Shown in pieces: positions 1 to 5,317 of a stretch of DNA of 5,317 nt (positions are counted from its first letter, which is position 1; the number at the start of each line of letters is the position of its first letter). The position numbers and the translations under genes were made by a program. The notes under the pieces were generated by a model that was given only the letters and a program-made list of their open reading frames with translations, was not told the DNA's origin and did no database searches. This DNA is from Bryobacteraceae bacterium. Lineage in GTDB: Bacteria > Acidobacteriota > Terriglobia > Bryobacterales > Bryobacteraceae. Location: contig JANXXV010000162.1 of assembly GCA_025350445.1 (NCBI GenBank), positions 1-5,317 on the forward strand, read 5' to 3'.

Positions 1-870
1 AAATTCAACGAAGTGGCGCACCAGGTGCCGGGGGCCATGACGGTGGCTGAGGAATCCACTTCATTTTCGGGCGTTTCCAAGCCTGTTTATCTGAACGGGT
101 TGGGGTTCACCATGAAGTGGAACATGGGATGGATGCACGACATGCTGGACTACTTTTCCAGTCCTCCGATCTTCCGTAAATATCACCACAACAACATCAC
201 TTTCAGTCTGCTCTACGCCTTCACGGAGAACTTCGTTCTGCCCATTTCGCATGATGAAGTGGTGCACGGCAAAGGATCGCTGGTGGGCAAGATGCCCGGT
301 GATGAGTGGCAGAGGTTCGCCAATGCGCGCGCGTTTCTGGCGCTTATGTATGGGCATCCGGGAAAGAAACTGCTCTTCATGGGCTGCGATATAGGCCAGA
401 CTTCGGAATGGAATCACGACGGCAGCGTGGCGTGGGATTTACTGAATTTCGAGCCGCACCGGAAGTTCCAACTGCTGGTGCAGGAATTGAACCGGATTTA
501 CCGGTCTGAGCGGGCGCTGTATGAAGTGGACTTCCACTACACGGGATTCGAATGGGTGGATTTCCGGGATTCCGAATCGTCGGTCATTGCGTTTATGCGC
601 TTCGCGAACAAGGGTGAAGATTTGCTGATGTTCTGTTGCAACTTCACGCCGGTGCCGCGGGAACTTTACCGGTTGGGTGTGGAGGAGGCGGGACTATACG
701 ACGAGATTCTGAATACCGATTCGGAGTTGTTTGGCGGCAGCAACATGGGGAACGGCGGCGTGGTTGCTTCCAAGCCCGTGGCATCGCACGGCCGGCCGCA
801 CAGCATCAGTGTGACGTTGCCGCCGCTGGCGGTGGTGGTATTCCGGAAGCGCGGCGCTAATCACCGATGA
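1..870 (+). CDS. glgB: 1,4-alpha-glucan branching enzyme, 3' part (5' end outside window)
   Basis: GlgB moves alpha-1,4-glucan segments to alpha-1,6 positions in cytoplasmic glycogen synthesis. The frame is open from base 1 and gives 289 codons before TGA at 868-870. A full enzyme has roughly 630-730 residues, so over half lies upstream; the GTG at 13 is internal. Seen directly, numbering from the window's first codon: the VAEEST motif with E17, equivalent to the acid/base Glu458 of E. coli GlgB; the KWNMGWMHD stretch near 39-47; and the SHDEVVHG motif with D85, equivalent to Asp526. The spacing of 68 residues between E17 and D85 matches E. coli. The nucleophile Asp falls upstream of the window. 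The C-terminal beta domain is present, with [31 protein letters not shown] and LPPLAVVVF. No frameshift or lost key residue is visible. The 3' end overlaps the convergent yjbQ by 14 bp. Confidence 0.97.
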   Translation, partial: KFNEVAHQVPGAMTVAEESTSFSGVSKPVYLNGLGFTMKWNMGWMHDMLDYFSSPPIFRKYHHNNITFSLLYAFTENFVLPISHDEVVHGKGSLVGKMPGDEWQRFANARAFLALMYGHPGKKLLFMGCDIGQTSEWNHDGSVAWDLLNFEPHRKFQLLVQELNRIYRSERALYEVDFHYTGFEWVDFRDSESSVIAFMRFANKGEDLLMFCCNFTPVPRELYRLGVEEAGLYDEILNTDSELFGGSNMGNGGVVASKPVASHGRPHSISVTLPPLAVVVFRKRGANHR

Positions 871-1276
871 TCTTGATGAGGACGCGCTTGCTGCGGCGTC
901 CATCGAATTCACCATAGAAGATCTGCTCCCAGGGGCCGAAGTCGAGATAGCCCGAGGTGATCGCAACTACCACTTCGCGCCCCATCACCTGCCGTTTCAG
1001 ATGCGCGCCAGCGTTGTCTTCGCCGGTGAGATTGTGGCGGTATTTCGAAACAGGTTCGTGCGGCGCCAGTTGCTCCAGCCACTTTTCGAAATCTTGATGG
1101 AGGCCGGGTTCGTCGTCGTTGATAAATACAGACGCAGTGATGTGCATGGCGTTCACCAGGACGAGCCCTTCTTTGATGCCGCTGTCTGTCAGACATTGGA
1201 TCACTTGCGGGGTGATGTTGAGAAAGCCCCGGCGGGTGGGCAATTCAAACCATAGTTCTTTGCGGTAGCTTTTCAT
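857..1276 (-). CDS. yjbQ: YjbQ/UPF0047 family protein
   Basis: This is a 139-residue protein of the YjbQ/UPF0047 family (Pfam PF01894), which is usually about 130-140 residues. Family members are small cytoplasmic beta-rich proteins that form trimers. Some have been reported with weak thiamine-phosphate synthase activity, but the physiological role is unsettled. Seen in the sequence: the RRGFLNIT start region, [21 protein letters not shown] with H45 and H60, the [14 protein letters not shown] block with H81 and H92, [11 protein letters not shown], and the terminal [25 protein letters not shown]. These His/Asp/Glu positions form the family's conserved pocket. The ATG at 1276-1274 gives the normal family N-terminus, but no SD precedes it. 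It lies 55 bp downstream of the 112-codon gene on the same strand, with a GC-rich hairpin between, so co-transcription is possible but unproven. Its stop lies inside the end of convergent glgB. Confidence 0.95.
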   Translation of the reverse strand: MKSYRKELWFELPTRRGFLNITPQVIQCLTDSGIKEGLVLVNAMHITASVFINDDEPGLHQDFEKWLEQLAPHEPVSKYRHNLTGEDNAGAHLKRQVMGREVVVAITSGYLDFGPWEQIFYGEFDGRRSKRVLIKIIGD

Positions 1277-1299
1277 ATGTTTGGACTGCGTGAGTTGAT

Positions 1300-1325
1300 G
1301 GCGGACGGTTTTCCAGCCGCCCGCC
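1300..1325 (-). other. GC-rich stem-loop between small gene and yjbQ
   Basis: On the minus strand GGCGGGCGG and CCGUCCGCC pair over 9 bp around an 8-base loop. One pair is G-U in minus-strand RNA; on the plus strand it would be an A-C mismatch, so the structure favours the minus-strand transcript. It sits between the stop of the 112-codon gene and the yjbQ start. No U tract follows the 3' arm, so it is not a standard intrinsic terminator. It could be a processing or stability element or a weak attenuator. Confidence 0.45.
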
Positions 1326-1331
1326 GGCTCG

Positions 1332-1670
1332 CTACGGTTTCGGTAGAATCCGGAACGCGTTCAGAATGTCGACAACGGCATCATTCATTTTAGCCATCCC
1401 GGAAGCCAACAGAGCATCGTCTGCCAGGTTCTTGTGCGTGGCTGATTCCATCAGCTTCACAATTAGCGGAATTGCTACTTGGATAGCGCCAAGCGCATCT
1501 TCTTTCTTCACACTGCCCTGGCCGGGACCAACTTTGGCCTCGGTGAGCAGGATGGAATTGAGAACCGAACCGACGATCGCTCCGAGGGGCGGATTCGCCA
1601 TCGAGATCAGTTCGGGAACGGCTTGGCCGGCGATCATCCCGATCTTCTGAAGAATACTTACAAAACTCAT
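1332..1670 (-). CDS. Small hydrophobic hypothetical protein, possibly phage-type
   Basis: This 112-residue protein has no family I can name with confidence. It reads as three largely helical segments: an N-terminal hydrophobic or amphipathic part (about 1-42, with [20 protein letters not shown] and a G-A-I-V-G-S-V-L run), a short polar hinge (about 45-58, [13 protein letters not shown]), and a second hydrophobic helix ([16 protein letters not shown], about 59-74) followed by a charged linker and the C-terminal helix [15 protein letters not shown]. The pattern of hydrophobic start, GP-x-KK hinge and NDAVVDILN ending recalls small unannotated proteins in acidobacterial genomes and phages. That resemblance is from memory and is inference. 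Coding is supported by a strong GAGGTG SD 8 nt before the ATG, the only good SD in the window, and by a coherent amino acid composition. Part of the SD is in a hairpin. There are no cysteines and no cleavable signal peptide. Confidence 0.72.
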   Translation of the reverse strand: MSFVSILQKIGMIAGQAVPELISMANPPLGAIVGSVLNSILLTEAKVGPGQGSVKKEDALGAIQVAIPLIVKLMESATHKNLADDALLASGMAKMNDAVVDILNAFRILPKP

Positions 1671-2071
1671 AGTTCTAACACCTCACTCTGGCCACGAGGA
1701 TAGAGTGAGGGCTGAACGGTGTGTGTTGAAACTTCGGCTAAGTGATTGATTTGGCGGTAAATCAAGGTGTCAGATTTTTGGGAACGCCCACGGCCGGGGG
1801 CCACAACGGGCGATGAAAGCGGCGTCCAAAGGGCTGATTCCGGGGATGCCGGGAGCGAATAGAAGACTGCTTTACGGCGATAGCGTAATAACCCTGTTGA
1901 CCCATTTCTCAGCAGGATTCGCCGCCATTTGACCGGGTGCTTCTTCCGCTGTATCACGTCGGCGTCGAGATGCTGCGATCGCGAATCGCAGCCGAGGGAG
2001 ACGATGCCCGGCTCTTCGAACGGCCTTCCGAACTTTTGTTTTAACTCTTCGCCGCTTTTGCCGGTGAACAT
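1667..2071 (-). CDS. Doubtful 134-codon ORF, possibly a decayed gene or chance frame
   Basis: I do not recognise this product. The frame starts with ATG 19 nt after the argD stop and ends in TGA overlapping the next gene's ATG as ATGA, an arrangement typical of translationally coupled genes. The first 50 or so codons have GC-rich third positions as in the neighbouring genes and give a plausible soluble, charged N-terminus (MFTGKSGEELKQKFG, then a basic QRKKHPVKWRR stretch near 41-51). From about codon 60 the composition looks non-coding: many Ser, Pro and Arg residues, no apparent secondary-structure pattern, and REP-like palindromes inside the frame. No SD is seen. It may be an intact unknown gene, a remnant fused to noncoding DNA, or an accident of GC-rich sequence. 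Confidence 0.22.
   Translation of the reverse strand: MFTGKSGEELKQKFGRPFEEPGIVSLGCDSRSQHLDADVIQRKKHPVKWRRILLRNGSTGLLRYRRKAVFYSLPASPESALWTPLSSPVVAPGRGRSQKSDTLIYRQINHLAEVSTHTVQPSLYPRGQSEVLEL
1679..1684 (-). promoter_or_regulatory. Shine-Dalgarno sequence of the 112-codon gene
   Basis: GAGGTG on the minus strand matches the 16S anti-SD over six bases and lies 8 nt from the ATG at 1670-1668. It fixes that start. Its GAGG part (1681-1684) is the outer end of the 9-bp stem at 1681-1710, so folding would partly hide it. Confidence 0.7.
1681..1710 (-). promoter_or_regulatory. Perfect inverted repeat that can mask the SD
   Basis: The arms CCTCACTCT (1681-1689) and AGAGTGAGG (1702-1710) are perfectly complementary over 9 bp, with a 12-base loop. 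In minus-strand RNA the 3' arm ends in GAGG of the small gene's SD, so the folded form would restrict ribosome binding. No U tract follows on either strand, which argues against a terminator. Regulation is inferred from position only. Confidence 0.5.
1746..1812. repeat. Candidate REP-like or decayed mobile-element sequence
   Basis: Two palindromic units flank a T-rich motif. First, TTGATTT and AAATCAA (1746-1752 and 1759-1765) pair over 7 bp around a 6-base loop. Next comes AAGGTGTCAGATTTTTGGGA (1764-1783). Then a nested GC-rich hairpin has an outer stem CGCCC/GGGCG (1785-1789 and 1808-1812) and an inner stem GGCC/GGCC (1792-1795 and 1799-1802). The GGTGTCAG-plus-T-run motif resembles dispersed sequences I recall near REP-associated (Y1) transposases in several phyla. 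No second copy exists in this window, so calling it a repeat is inference. Confidence 0.28.
1972..1992. repeat. Perfect 8-bp inverted repeat
   Basis: GCTGCGAT (1972-1979) and ATCGCAGC (1985-1992) are perfectly complementary around the loop CGCGA. It lies 99 bases past the argD stop on the argD transcript, in the doubtful ORF. Neither strand has a T tract after it, so it is not a canonical terminator. It could be a 3'-end stability hairpin or a chance palindrome. Confidence 0.35.
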
Positions 2072-2090
2072 CGGTTAAAAGCGATCTTCA

Positions 2091-3362
2091 TCAATGGTGC
2101 ACCACGGTCCCCGCCGCTTCCGGCTTGAACTTCTTGAAGATCTTCGCGAGAACTTTCACTGCCCGATCCACATCCCTTTCCGTCAAGATATACGGCGGCA
2201 GGAATCGCAGCACCACGTCGTGCGTGCAGTTAATCAACAGGCCTTCGCACATGGCATCCAGCACGAGCTGTTTGCCGGGCACGGTCAACTCGACGCCGAT
2301 CATCAGGCCAGTGCCGCGGACTTCCTTGATGAAGCTGTGCTTGTGGGCGAGCTCGTCGAGCCGCATGCGGAAATAGCCGCCGACCTCGTGAATCCTGGGC
2401 AATAGCCCTTCCAGAATATCGAAAAATTCCAACGCTACACTGCAGGCCAGAGCTCCGCCGCCGAACGTCGACCCGTGCATCCCTGGCGCGATGGATTGGG
2501 CGGCGCGCTCGTTGGTGACGACAACACCTAACGGGATTCCGCAGGCGAGCGGCTTGGCCGCGGTCATGATGTCGGGCATCACCACCGGGTCGAGCAATTG
2601 ATAGGCGAAGTAGCTGCCGGTACGGCCGACACCGCACTGAATTTCATCGTCGACGAGGAGCGCGTCGAACCGATCGCAGAGTTCGCGGGACTTGCGCACG
2701 AAATCGGGCATCATCGGATAGATGCCGCCTTCGCCCTGAATGCCTTCGAGCAGAATACCGGCCGTGCGCTCGCAGACTACTTGTTCCAGCGCCGTCACGT
2801 CGTTGGCCGGAATGAATTTCACGCCCGGCAGGAGCGGTTCGAAATCCTTGCGGTATTTCGGCTGTCCGGTGACGGAGATGGCTCCAATGGTGCGGCCGTG
2901 GAACGAGTTCTCAATGGAGACAATCTCGTATTTGTCCGGATGGATCTTCGAGCCGTGCGCTTTGATCATCTTCAGCGCGCATTCCATGGCTTCAGTGCCG
3001 GAGTTGCAGAAAAACGTCCGTTGCAGCCCGCTGACCTCGGCAAGCTTCTTGGCCAGGCGCCCTTGAAATTCGTTGTAATAGAGATTCGAGGTGTGGATCA
3101 GCACGCCGGCTTGCTCGCGAATCACTTTGACGATGCGCGGGTGTGCGTGCCCCAGCGCGTTCACACCGATTCCGGAAATCAGATCGAGGTAACGCCTGCC
3201 ATCGGTATCGAAGACATAGCATCCTTTGCCCTTGCGAAGGACCAGCGGGTAGCGCCCGTAGTTCTGAAGGAGGTATTCTCTTTCAAGCGATATGGTTTGC
3301 GCTGCCGAGGATGCTTCTTCGGAGGCAGCCGTCTCGGGCGGCGTCAATGTGGGCGTACTCAT
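2091..3362 (-). CDS. argD: Acetylornithine/ornithine aminotransferase (class III, PLP)
   Basis: This 423-residue PLP enzyme most likely transfers the amino group between N-acetylornithine and 2-oxoglutarate in arginine biosynthesis, in the cytoplasm. Class III features are all present: GCYVFDTDGRRYLDLISGIGVNALGHAHP (48-75), the SGTEA phosphate-binding loop (121-125), FHGRT (154-158) whose aromatic/His pair stacks near PLP, GIQGEGG (207-213), DDEIQCGVGRTG with D239 contacting the pyridine nitrogen, the PLP lysine K270 in TAAKPLACG, GSTFGGG (297-303), and R349 in EVRGTG for the substrate carboxylate. The first 25 or so residues are a Ser/Ala/Thr/Glu-rich extension not typical of ArgD. The ATG at 3362-3360 has no SD; a candidate -10 box ends 6 nt upstream, so a leaderless mRNA is possible. 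No other arg gene adjoins it, so related substrates (ornithine, succinylornithine, 4-aminobutyrate) cannot be excluded, though motifs favour ArgD. Confidence 0.92.
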   Translation of the reverse strand: MSTPTLTPPETAASEEASSAAQTISLEREYLLQNYGRYPLVLRKGKGCYVFDTDGRRYLDLISGIGVNALGHAHPRIVKVIREQAGVLIHTSNLYYNEFQGRLAKKLAEVSGLQRTFFCNSGTEAMECALKMIKAHGSKIHPDKYEIVSIENSFHGRTIGAISVTGQPKYRKDFEPLLPGVKFIPANDVTALEQVVCERTAGILLEGIQGEGGIYPMMPDFVRKSRELCDRFDALLVDDEIQCGVGRTGSYFAYQLLDPVVMPDIMTAAKPLACGIPLGVVVTNERAAQSIAPGMHGSTFGGGALACSVALEFFDILEGLLPRIHEVGGYFRMRLDELAHKHSFIKEVRGTGLMIGVELTVPGKQLVLDAMCEGLLINCTHDVVLRFLPPYILTERDVDRAVKVLAKIFKKFKPEAAGTVVHH

Positions 3363-3379
3363 TTACTAATAATACAATC
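3363..3379. promoter_or_regulatory. Candidate symmetric bidirectional promoter, argD / DinB-like gene
   Basis: The whole space between the two divergent ATGs is 17 bp, 14 of them A or T. Reading right, AATAAT at 3368-3373 matches TATAAT at five of six positions and lies 6 nt from the ATG at 3380. Reading left, TATTAT at 3374-3369 also matches five of six and lies 6 nt from the ATG at 3362. The two hexamers overlap by five bases. Both predicted transcription starts would fall on the A of the ATG, giving leaderless transcripts 18 bp apart. No good -35 or extended -10 element is seen on either side. Confidence 0.42.
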
Positions 3380-3889
3380 ATGCACCGCGACTTCCTAAAA
3401 TACTCCATCGCCAAGTTGAAGCAGTACGAGGCGCGGATTGAAACGTGCCTGGATAAGTTGACCTATGAACAGATCTGGACACGGGGCGCCGAGAGGCAGA
3501 ACGCAGTGGGCAACCTGGTGCTGCATCTATGCGGCAACCTGGCCCAGTGGATTCTGTCGGGCGTTGGCGGCGCGCCGGATCATCGCGATCGCGACGCGGA
3601 GTTCGCCGCGCGCGGGGACGTCAGCGCGGACGAGTTGAAACGTCGCCTCCGGGAACGGGTCCAGGAGACGGTTACGGTAATTGCCGCGCTGACTCCCGAA
3701 CAATTAGCGGAACTGATCGCGGTGCAGGGTTACGACGTGAGCAAATTACATGCCGTCTACCACGTGGTCTCGCACTTTTCGGAACATGCGGGGCAGATTA
3801 TTTTCGCCACCAAGCTGTTCACGTCCGATGATTTGGGCTTCTACCGGCACCTGGCAAATCCGCTTCACGGACACCAAACGCCCCCCTAA
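3380..3889 (+). CDS. DinB-like (DUF1572-type) metal-binding protein
   Basis: The protein has 169 residues, typical of DinB/YfiT-like four-helix-bundle proteins. The superfamily includes thiol-dependent S-transferases (bacillithiol, mycothiol), but many members, including the DUF1572 type this resembles, have no known activity. Visible features: the opening helix DFLKYSIAKLKQYEARIETCLDKL, EQIWTRG near 30-36, NAVGNLVLHLCGNLAQWI with H49, and the C-terminal helix HAVYHVVSHFSEHAGQI with H132 and H136. H49, H132 and H136 fit the three-histidine metal site of the fold; H124 and H128 are extra histidines on the same helix. The frame stays open upstream to 3143, but that part would be antisense to argD; the ATG at 3380 gives the normal family start. 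No SD is present. It is divergent from argD and ends 61 bp before the convergent dehydratase stop. Substrate unknown. Confidence 0.88.
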   Translation: MHRDFLKYSIAKLKQYEARIETCLDKLTYEQIWTRGAERQNAVGNLVLHLCGNLAQWILSGVGGAPDHRDRDAEFAARGDVSADELKRRLRERVQETVTVIAALTPEQLAELIAVQGYDVSKLHAVYHVVSHFSEHAGQIIFATKLFTSDDLGFYRHLANPLHGHQTPP

Positions 3890-3950
3890 TGCTGGTTCCG
3901 AACCCCGAATGGTCCGTGCGACAGCCAACCAAAGTAACCCGGCAAAGCAT

Positions 3951-5192
3951 CTAAATATAATCGGGCGCGCCGTCCGCACCGTAGGCGAAGCCGCGGTGCC
4001 AGGGCTTCGGCGGATAGTGTGCAAAGGCTTCCTGATTCACTTCGTAGCCCCAGCCGGGTTTGTCCGGAATGGGCAGGTAGCCGTCCTTCACCATGATTGG
4101 ATCCTTGATGAGATCCTTGCGCGGCGATTCGTCGTCGGGGTGATATTCCAGGATCAGGAAATTCGGTGTCGAGGCAGCGAAGTGAACGTTGATCATCGTG
4201 GCCAGCGGTCCCATGGGATTGTGCGGGGCAACTACCACGTAATGCGCGTCGGCCATAGCGGCAATTTTCTTCAGCTCCATGATGCCGCCCGCCAGACAGA
4301 TATCGGGCTGTATGATGTCGGCGGCTTGCTTAGCCAAGATCTGGCGGAAATCGTATTTGGTGTAGAGGCACTCCCCGGTTGCCAACGGAATGTTGATCTT
4401 TTGTTTTAAGGCTTGGAGCGCGTCTACGTTCTCCATGCGGATAGGTTCTTCGATGAAGTAGGGCGTAGCCGGGCGAATCGCTTCGGCCATGTTGAACGCG
4501 CGGATGGGTTCAAAGATGGTGGCATGGGCGTCGAAACCGAGATCAATGTCGGGGCCGACAGCTTTGCGGGCAGCTTCGGCGCGCTGTCCGGCCGCGCGAG
4601 TGACCGCGTTCCAGGGCATGGAGCTGTAGCCGTTTGGATGGGGCGCCATTTTCAGAGCGGTGTAGCCGTACTTCGCGATCAGCCGCTTGCAGTTCTCGGC
4701 CAGTTGCTGCGGTGTTGCGCCGCCGGTCCCCTGATAGACGCGGATCTTGTCGCGGCACTTGCCACCCAGCAGCATATATACGGGCAGCCCGGCGGCTTTG
4801 CCGGAGATGTCCCATAGCGCATGCTCGATGCCGCTGATAGCTGCGTTGATCACCGCACCGCCGGGGAAGCGGGTGAAGTTGTACATGGTGGACCACAGGT
4901 ACTCGACGTTGCGCGGATCTTTGCCCACGAGCCATCCTTTGAAATCTTTGATGGTGGCCACGGTGGCTTCATCGGGCCCGACGGAGTAGGCTTCGCCCCA
5001 GCCGTCGATGCCCTGGTCGGTGATGACTTTGACGAAGCAGAGATTGCGTCCGCCTGCATTCACCAGGAATGTTTGAATGTCAGTGATCTTGAGAGCCGGC
5101 TTGCCGTTGTAACGGGGAGTCGATTGGGCCATGGCCTGTGCTTGCAGCGGGAGGCCGATGGCTCCGGCTTGGAGAAAATCGCGGCGTTTCAT
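3951..5192 (-). CDS. Tat-leader enolase-superfamily dehydratase, galactonate dehydratase-like
   Basis: This 413-residue protein belongs to the mandelate racemase/muconate lactonizing family and most resembles D-galactonate dehydratase (DgoD). Such enzymes use Mg2+ to remove water from a sugar acid, giving a 2-keto-3-deoxy acid. The capping domain (about 34-150) has GIDGWGEAY and AISGIEHALWDISGKAAGLPVY. In the barrel, metal ligands are D221, E248 (FIEEP) and E274 (TGECL). H223 of GFDAH and H324 of APHNPMGP correspond to the DgoD catalytic histidines; D297 (IQPDICLAGGI) and E349 also align. The second barrel strand has K181 but no KxK pair, as in DgoD. The N-terminus MKRRDFLQAGA is a twin-arginine leader, with a possible cleavage after AMA near 22; the hydrophobic part is short and interrupted by Gln. 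The ATG at 5192 is chosen because it begins this leader; the frame is open to 5291, but the extra 33 residues look noncoding. Exact substrate unknown. Confidence 0.92.
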   Translation of the reverse strand: MKRRDFLQAGAIGLPLQAQAMAQSTPRYNGKPALKITDIQTFLVNAGGRNLCFVKVITDQGIDGWGEAYSVGPDEATVATIKDFKGWLVGKDPRNVEYLWSTMYNFTRFPGGAVINAAISGIEHALWDISGKAAGLPVYMLLGGKCRDKIRVYQGTGGATPQQLAENCKRLIAKYGYTALKMAPHPNGYSSMPWNAVTRAAGQRAEAARKAVGPDIDLGFDAHATIFEPIRAFNMAEAIRPATPYFIEEPIRMENVDALQALKQKINIPLATGECLYTKYDFRQILAKQAADIIQPDICLAGGIMELKKIAAMADAHYVVVAPHNPMGPLATMINVHFAASTPNFLILEYHPDDESPRKDLIKDPIMVKDGYLPIPDKPGWGYEVNQEAFAHYPPKPWHRGFAYGADGAPDYI

Positions 5193-5317
5193 GTGGGGAT
5201 AGTTTATCCCATCTTGCCAATGTTTGGCCGGTTCTATTTGAGGTAAGAATATACTTCGCGAGGCTTTTGGACCGGCGGCGAGTCGCCTCAAGCTCTTCGG
5301 TGTAAACTTTTTTGTTA
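5193..5317 (-). promoter_or_regulatory. Upstream region of the dehydratase, weak -10 candidate
   Basis: This 125-bp stretch at the window edge contains no gene I can support. On the minus strand TATATT (5253-5248) is a fair -10 hexamer, which would give a leader of about 50 nt, but no -35 element lies at the correct spacing. A run of six T's (plus strand) near the window end is not next to a strong hairpin. Confidence 0.2.
5196..5210 (-). promoter_or_regulatory. Small hairpin just upstream of the dehydratase start
   Basis: GGGATA (5196-5201) and TATCCC (5205-5210) are perfectly complementary around a 3-base loop and end 3 nt before the ATG. On the minus-strand mRNA the only G-rich SD-like bases (GGGA) are in the 5' arm, 14 nt from the ATG and too far for a normal SD. 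The hairpin may affect initiation, but a 6-bp palindrome could be chance. Confidence 0.3.

Larger units (their letters stand above)
1711..2090. other. Spacer between argD and the small gene, no confident gene
   Basis: Apart from the doubtful ORF (1667-2071) I see no gene here. The stretch holds three inverted repeats (1746-1765, 1785-1812 and 1972-1992). No tRNA-like or riboswitch-like fold stands out, and no hairpin is followed by a T run that would terminate argD. No promoter with both -35 and -10 boxes was found for the small gene, so its transcript may begin at argD or at a weak site I cannot identify. Confidence 0.5.

Noticed and set aside
880..901. Hairpin GGACGC/GCGTCC beginning 9 nt after the glgB stop, possible glgB terminator
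   Set aside because: It has a 10-base loop and no following T run, and it lies in the conserved C-terminal codons of yjbQ, so its sequence is explained by coding.
1746..1765. TTGATT as a -35 box for the small gene on the minus strand
   Set aside because: At 17-bp spacing the -10 would be CTTAGC, and the alternative CTGACA box leads to ATCAAT; both are too poor to support a promoter.
3143..3379. Upstream extension of the DinB-like frame
   Set aside because: It would be antisense to the 5' end of argD, gives a low-complexity Arg/Ser-rich product and adds 79 residues unlike the family; the ATG at 3380 fits.
2598..3398. Plus-strand 266-codon open frame across argD
   Set aside because: It is the antisense shadow of a GC-rich gene with clear PLP-enzyme motifs; its product shows no domain.
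3890..3950. Possible terminator in the 61-bp convergent spacer, with GGTT/AACC palindrome near 3893-3903
   Set aside because: The stem is only 4 bp with a 3-base loop and no T tract follows on either strand.
5193..5291. N-terminal extension of the dehydratase by 33 residues to an ATG at 5291
   Set aside because: The extension has no SD or family resemblance and would bury the twin-arginine leader MKRRDFLQ, which is a typical N-terminus.

Overview
The window is GC-rich bacterial chromosome holding five recognisable genes, one small uncharacterised gene and one doubtful ORF. I see no rRNA, tRNA, CRISPR array, integrase or intact transposase. The gene mix suggests an environmental Acidobacteriota-type genome, perhaps Solibacter/Bryobacter-like: a twin-arginine-leader enolase-superfamily enzyme, a DinB/DUF1572-like protein, a small phage-like hydrophobic protein, and mostly starts without a Shine-Dalgarno (SD) sequence. 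This placement rests on family resemblance only and is moderate at best.

Layout. Bases 1-870 (+) are the 3' part of glgB, the glycogen branching enzyme. It converges on yjbQ (857-1276, -) with a 14-bp overlap of the coding ends. Upstream of yjbQ on the minus strand lies a 112-codon gene of unknown function (1332-1670), the only gene here with a strong SD, and that SD lies partly inside a perfect 9-bp stem. The next 420 bases (1671-2090) hold no confident gene. They contain a doubtful 134-codon ORF whose stop overlaps the small gene's start as ATGA, and several inverted repeats, one cluster of which looks like a degraded or REP-like element. Then comes argD (2091-3362, -), an acetylornithine/ornithine aminotransferase. 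Only 17 AT-rich bases separate its start from the divergent DinB-like gene (3380-3889, +). The last gene (3951-5192, -) is a DgoD-like sugar-acid dehydratase of the mandelate racemase/muconate lactonizing family with a twin-arginine leader.

The genes do not form one pathway. They cover glycogen synthesis, arginine biosynthesis, a probable metal-dependent DinB-fold transferase or unknown, sugar-acid catabolism and the conserved YjbQ family. The most interesting features are regulatory: a near-symmetric, possibly leaderless bidirectional promoter between argD and the DinB-like gene, and a hairpin-masked SD with an ATGA overlap ahead of the small gene. I found no clear evidence for a new multi-gene system.
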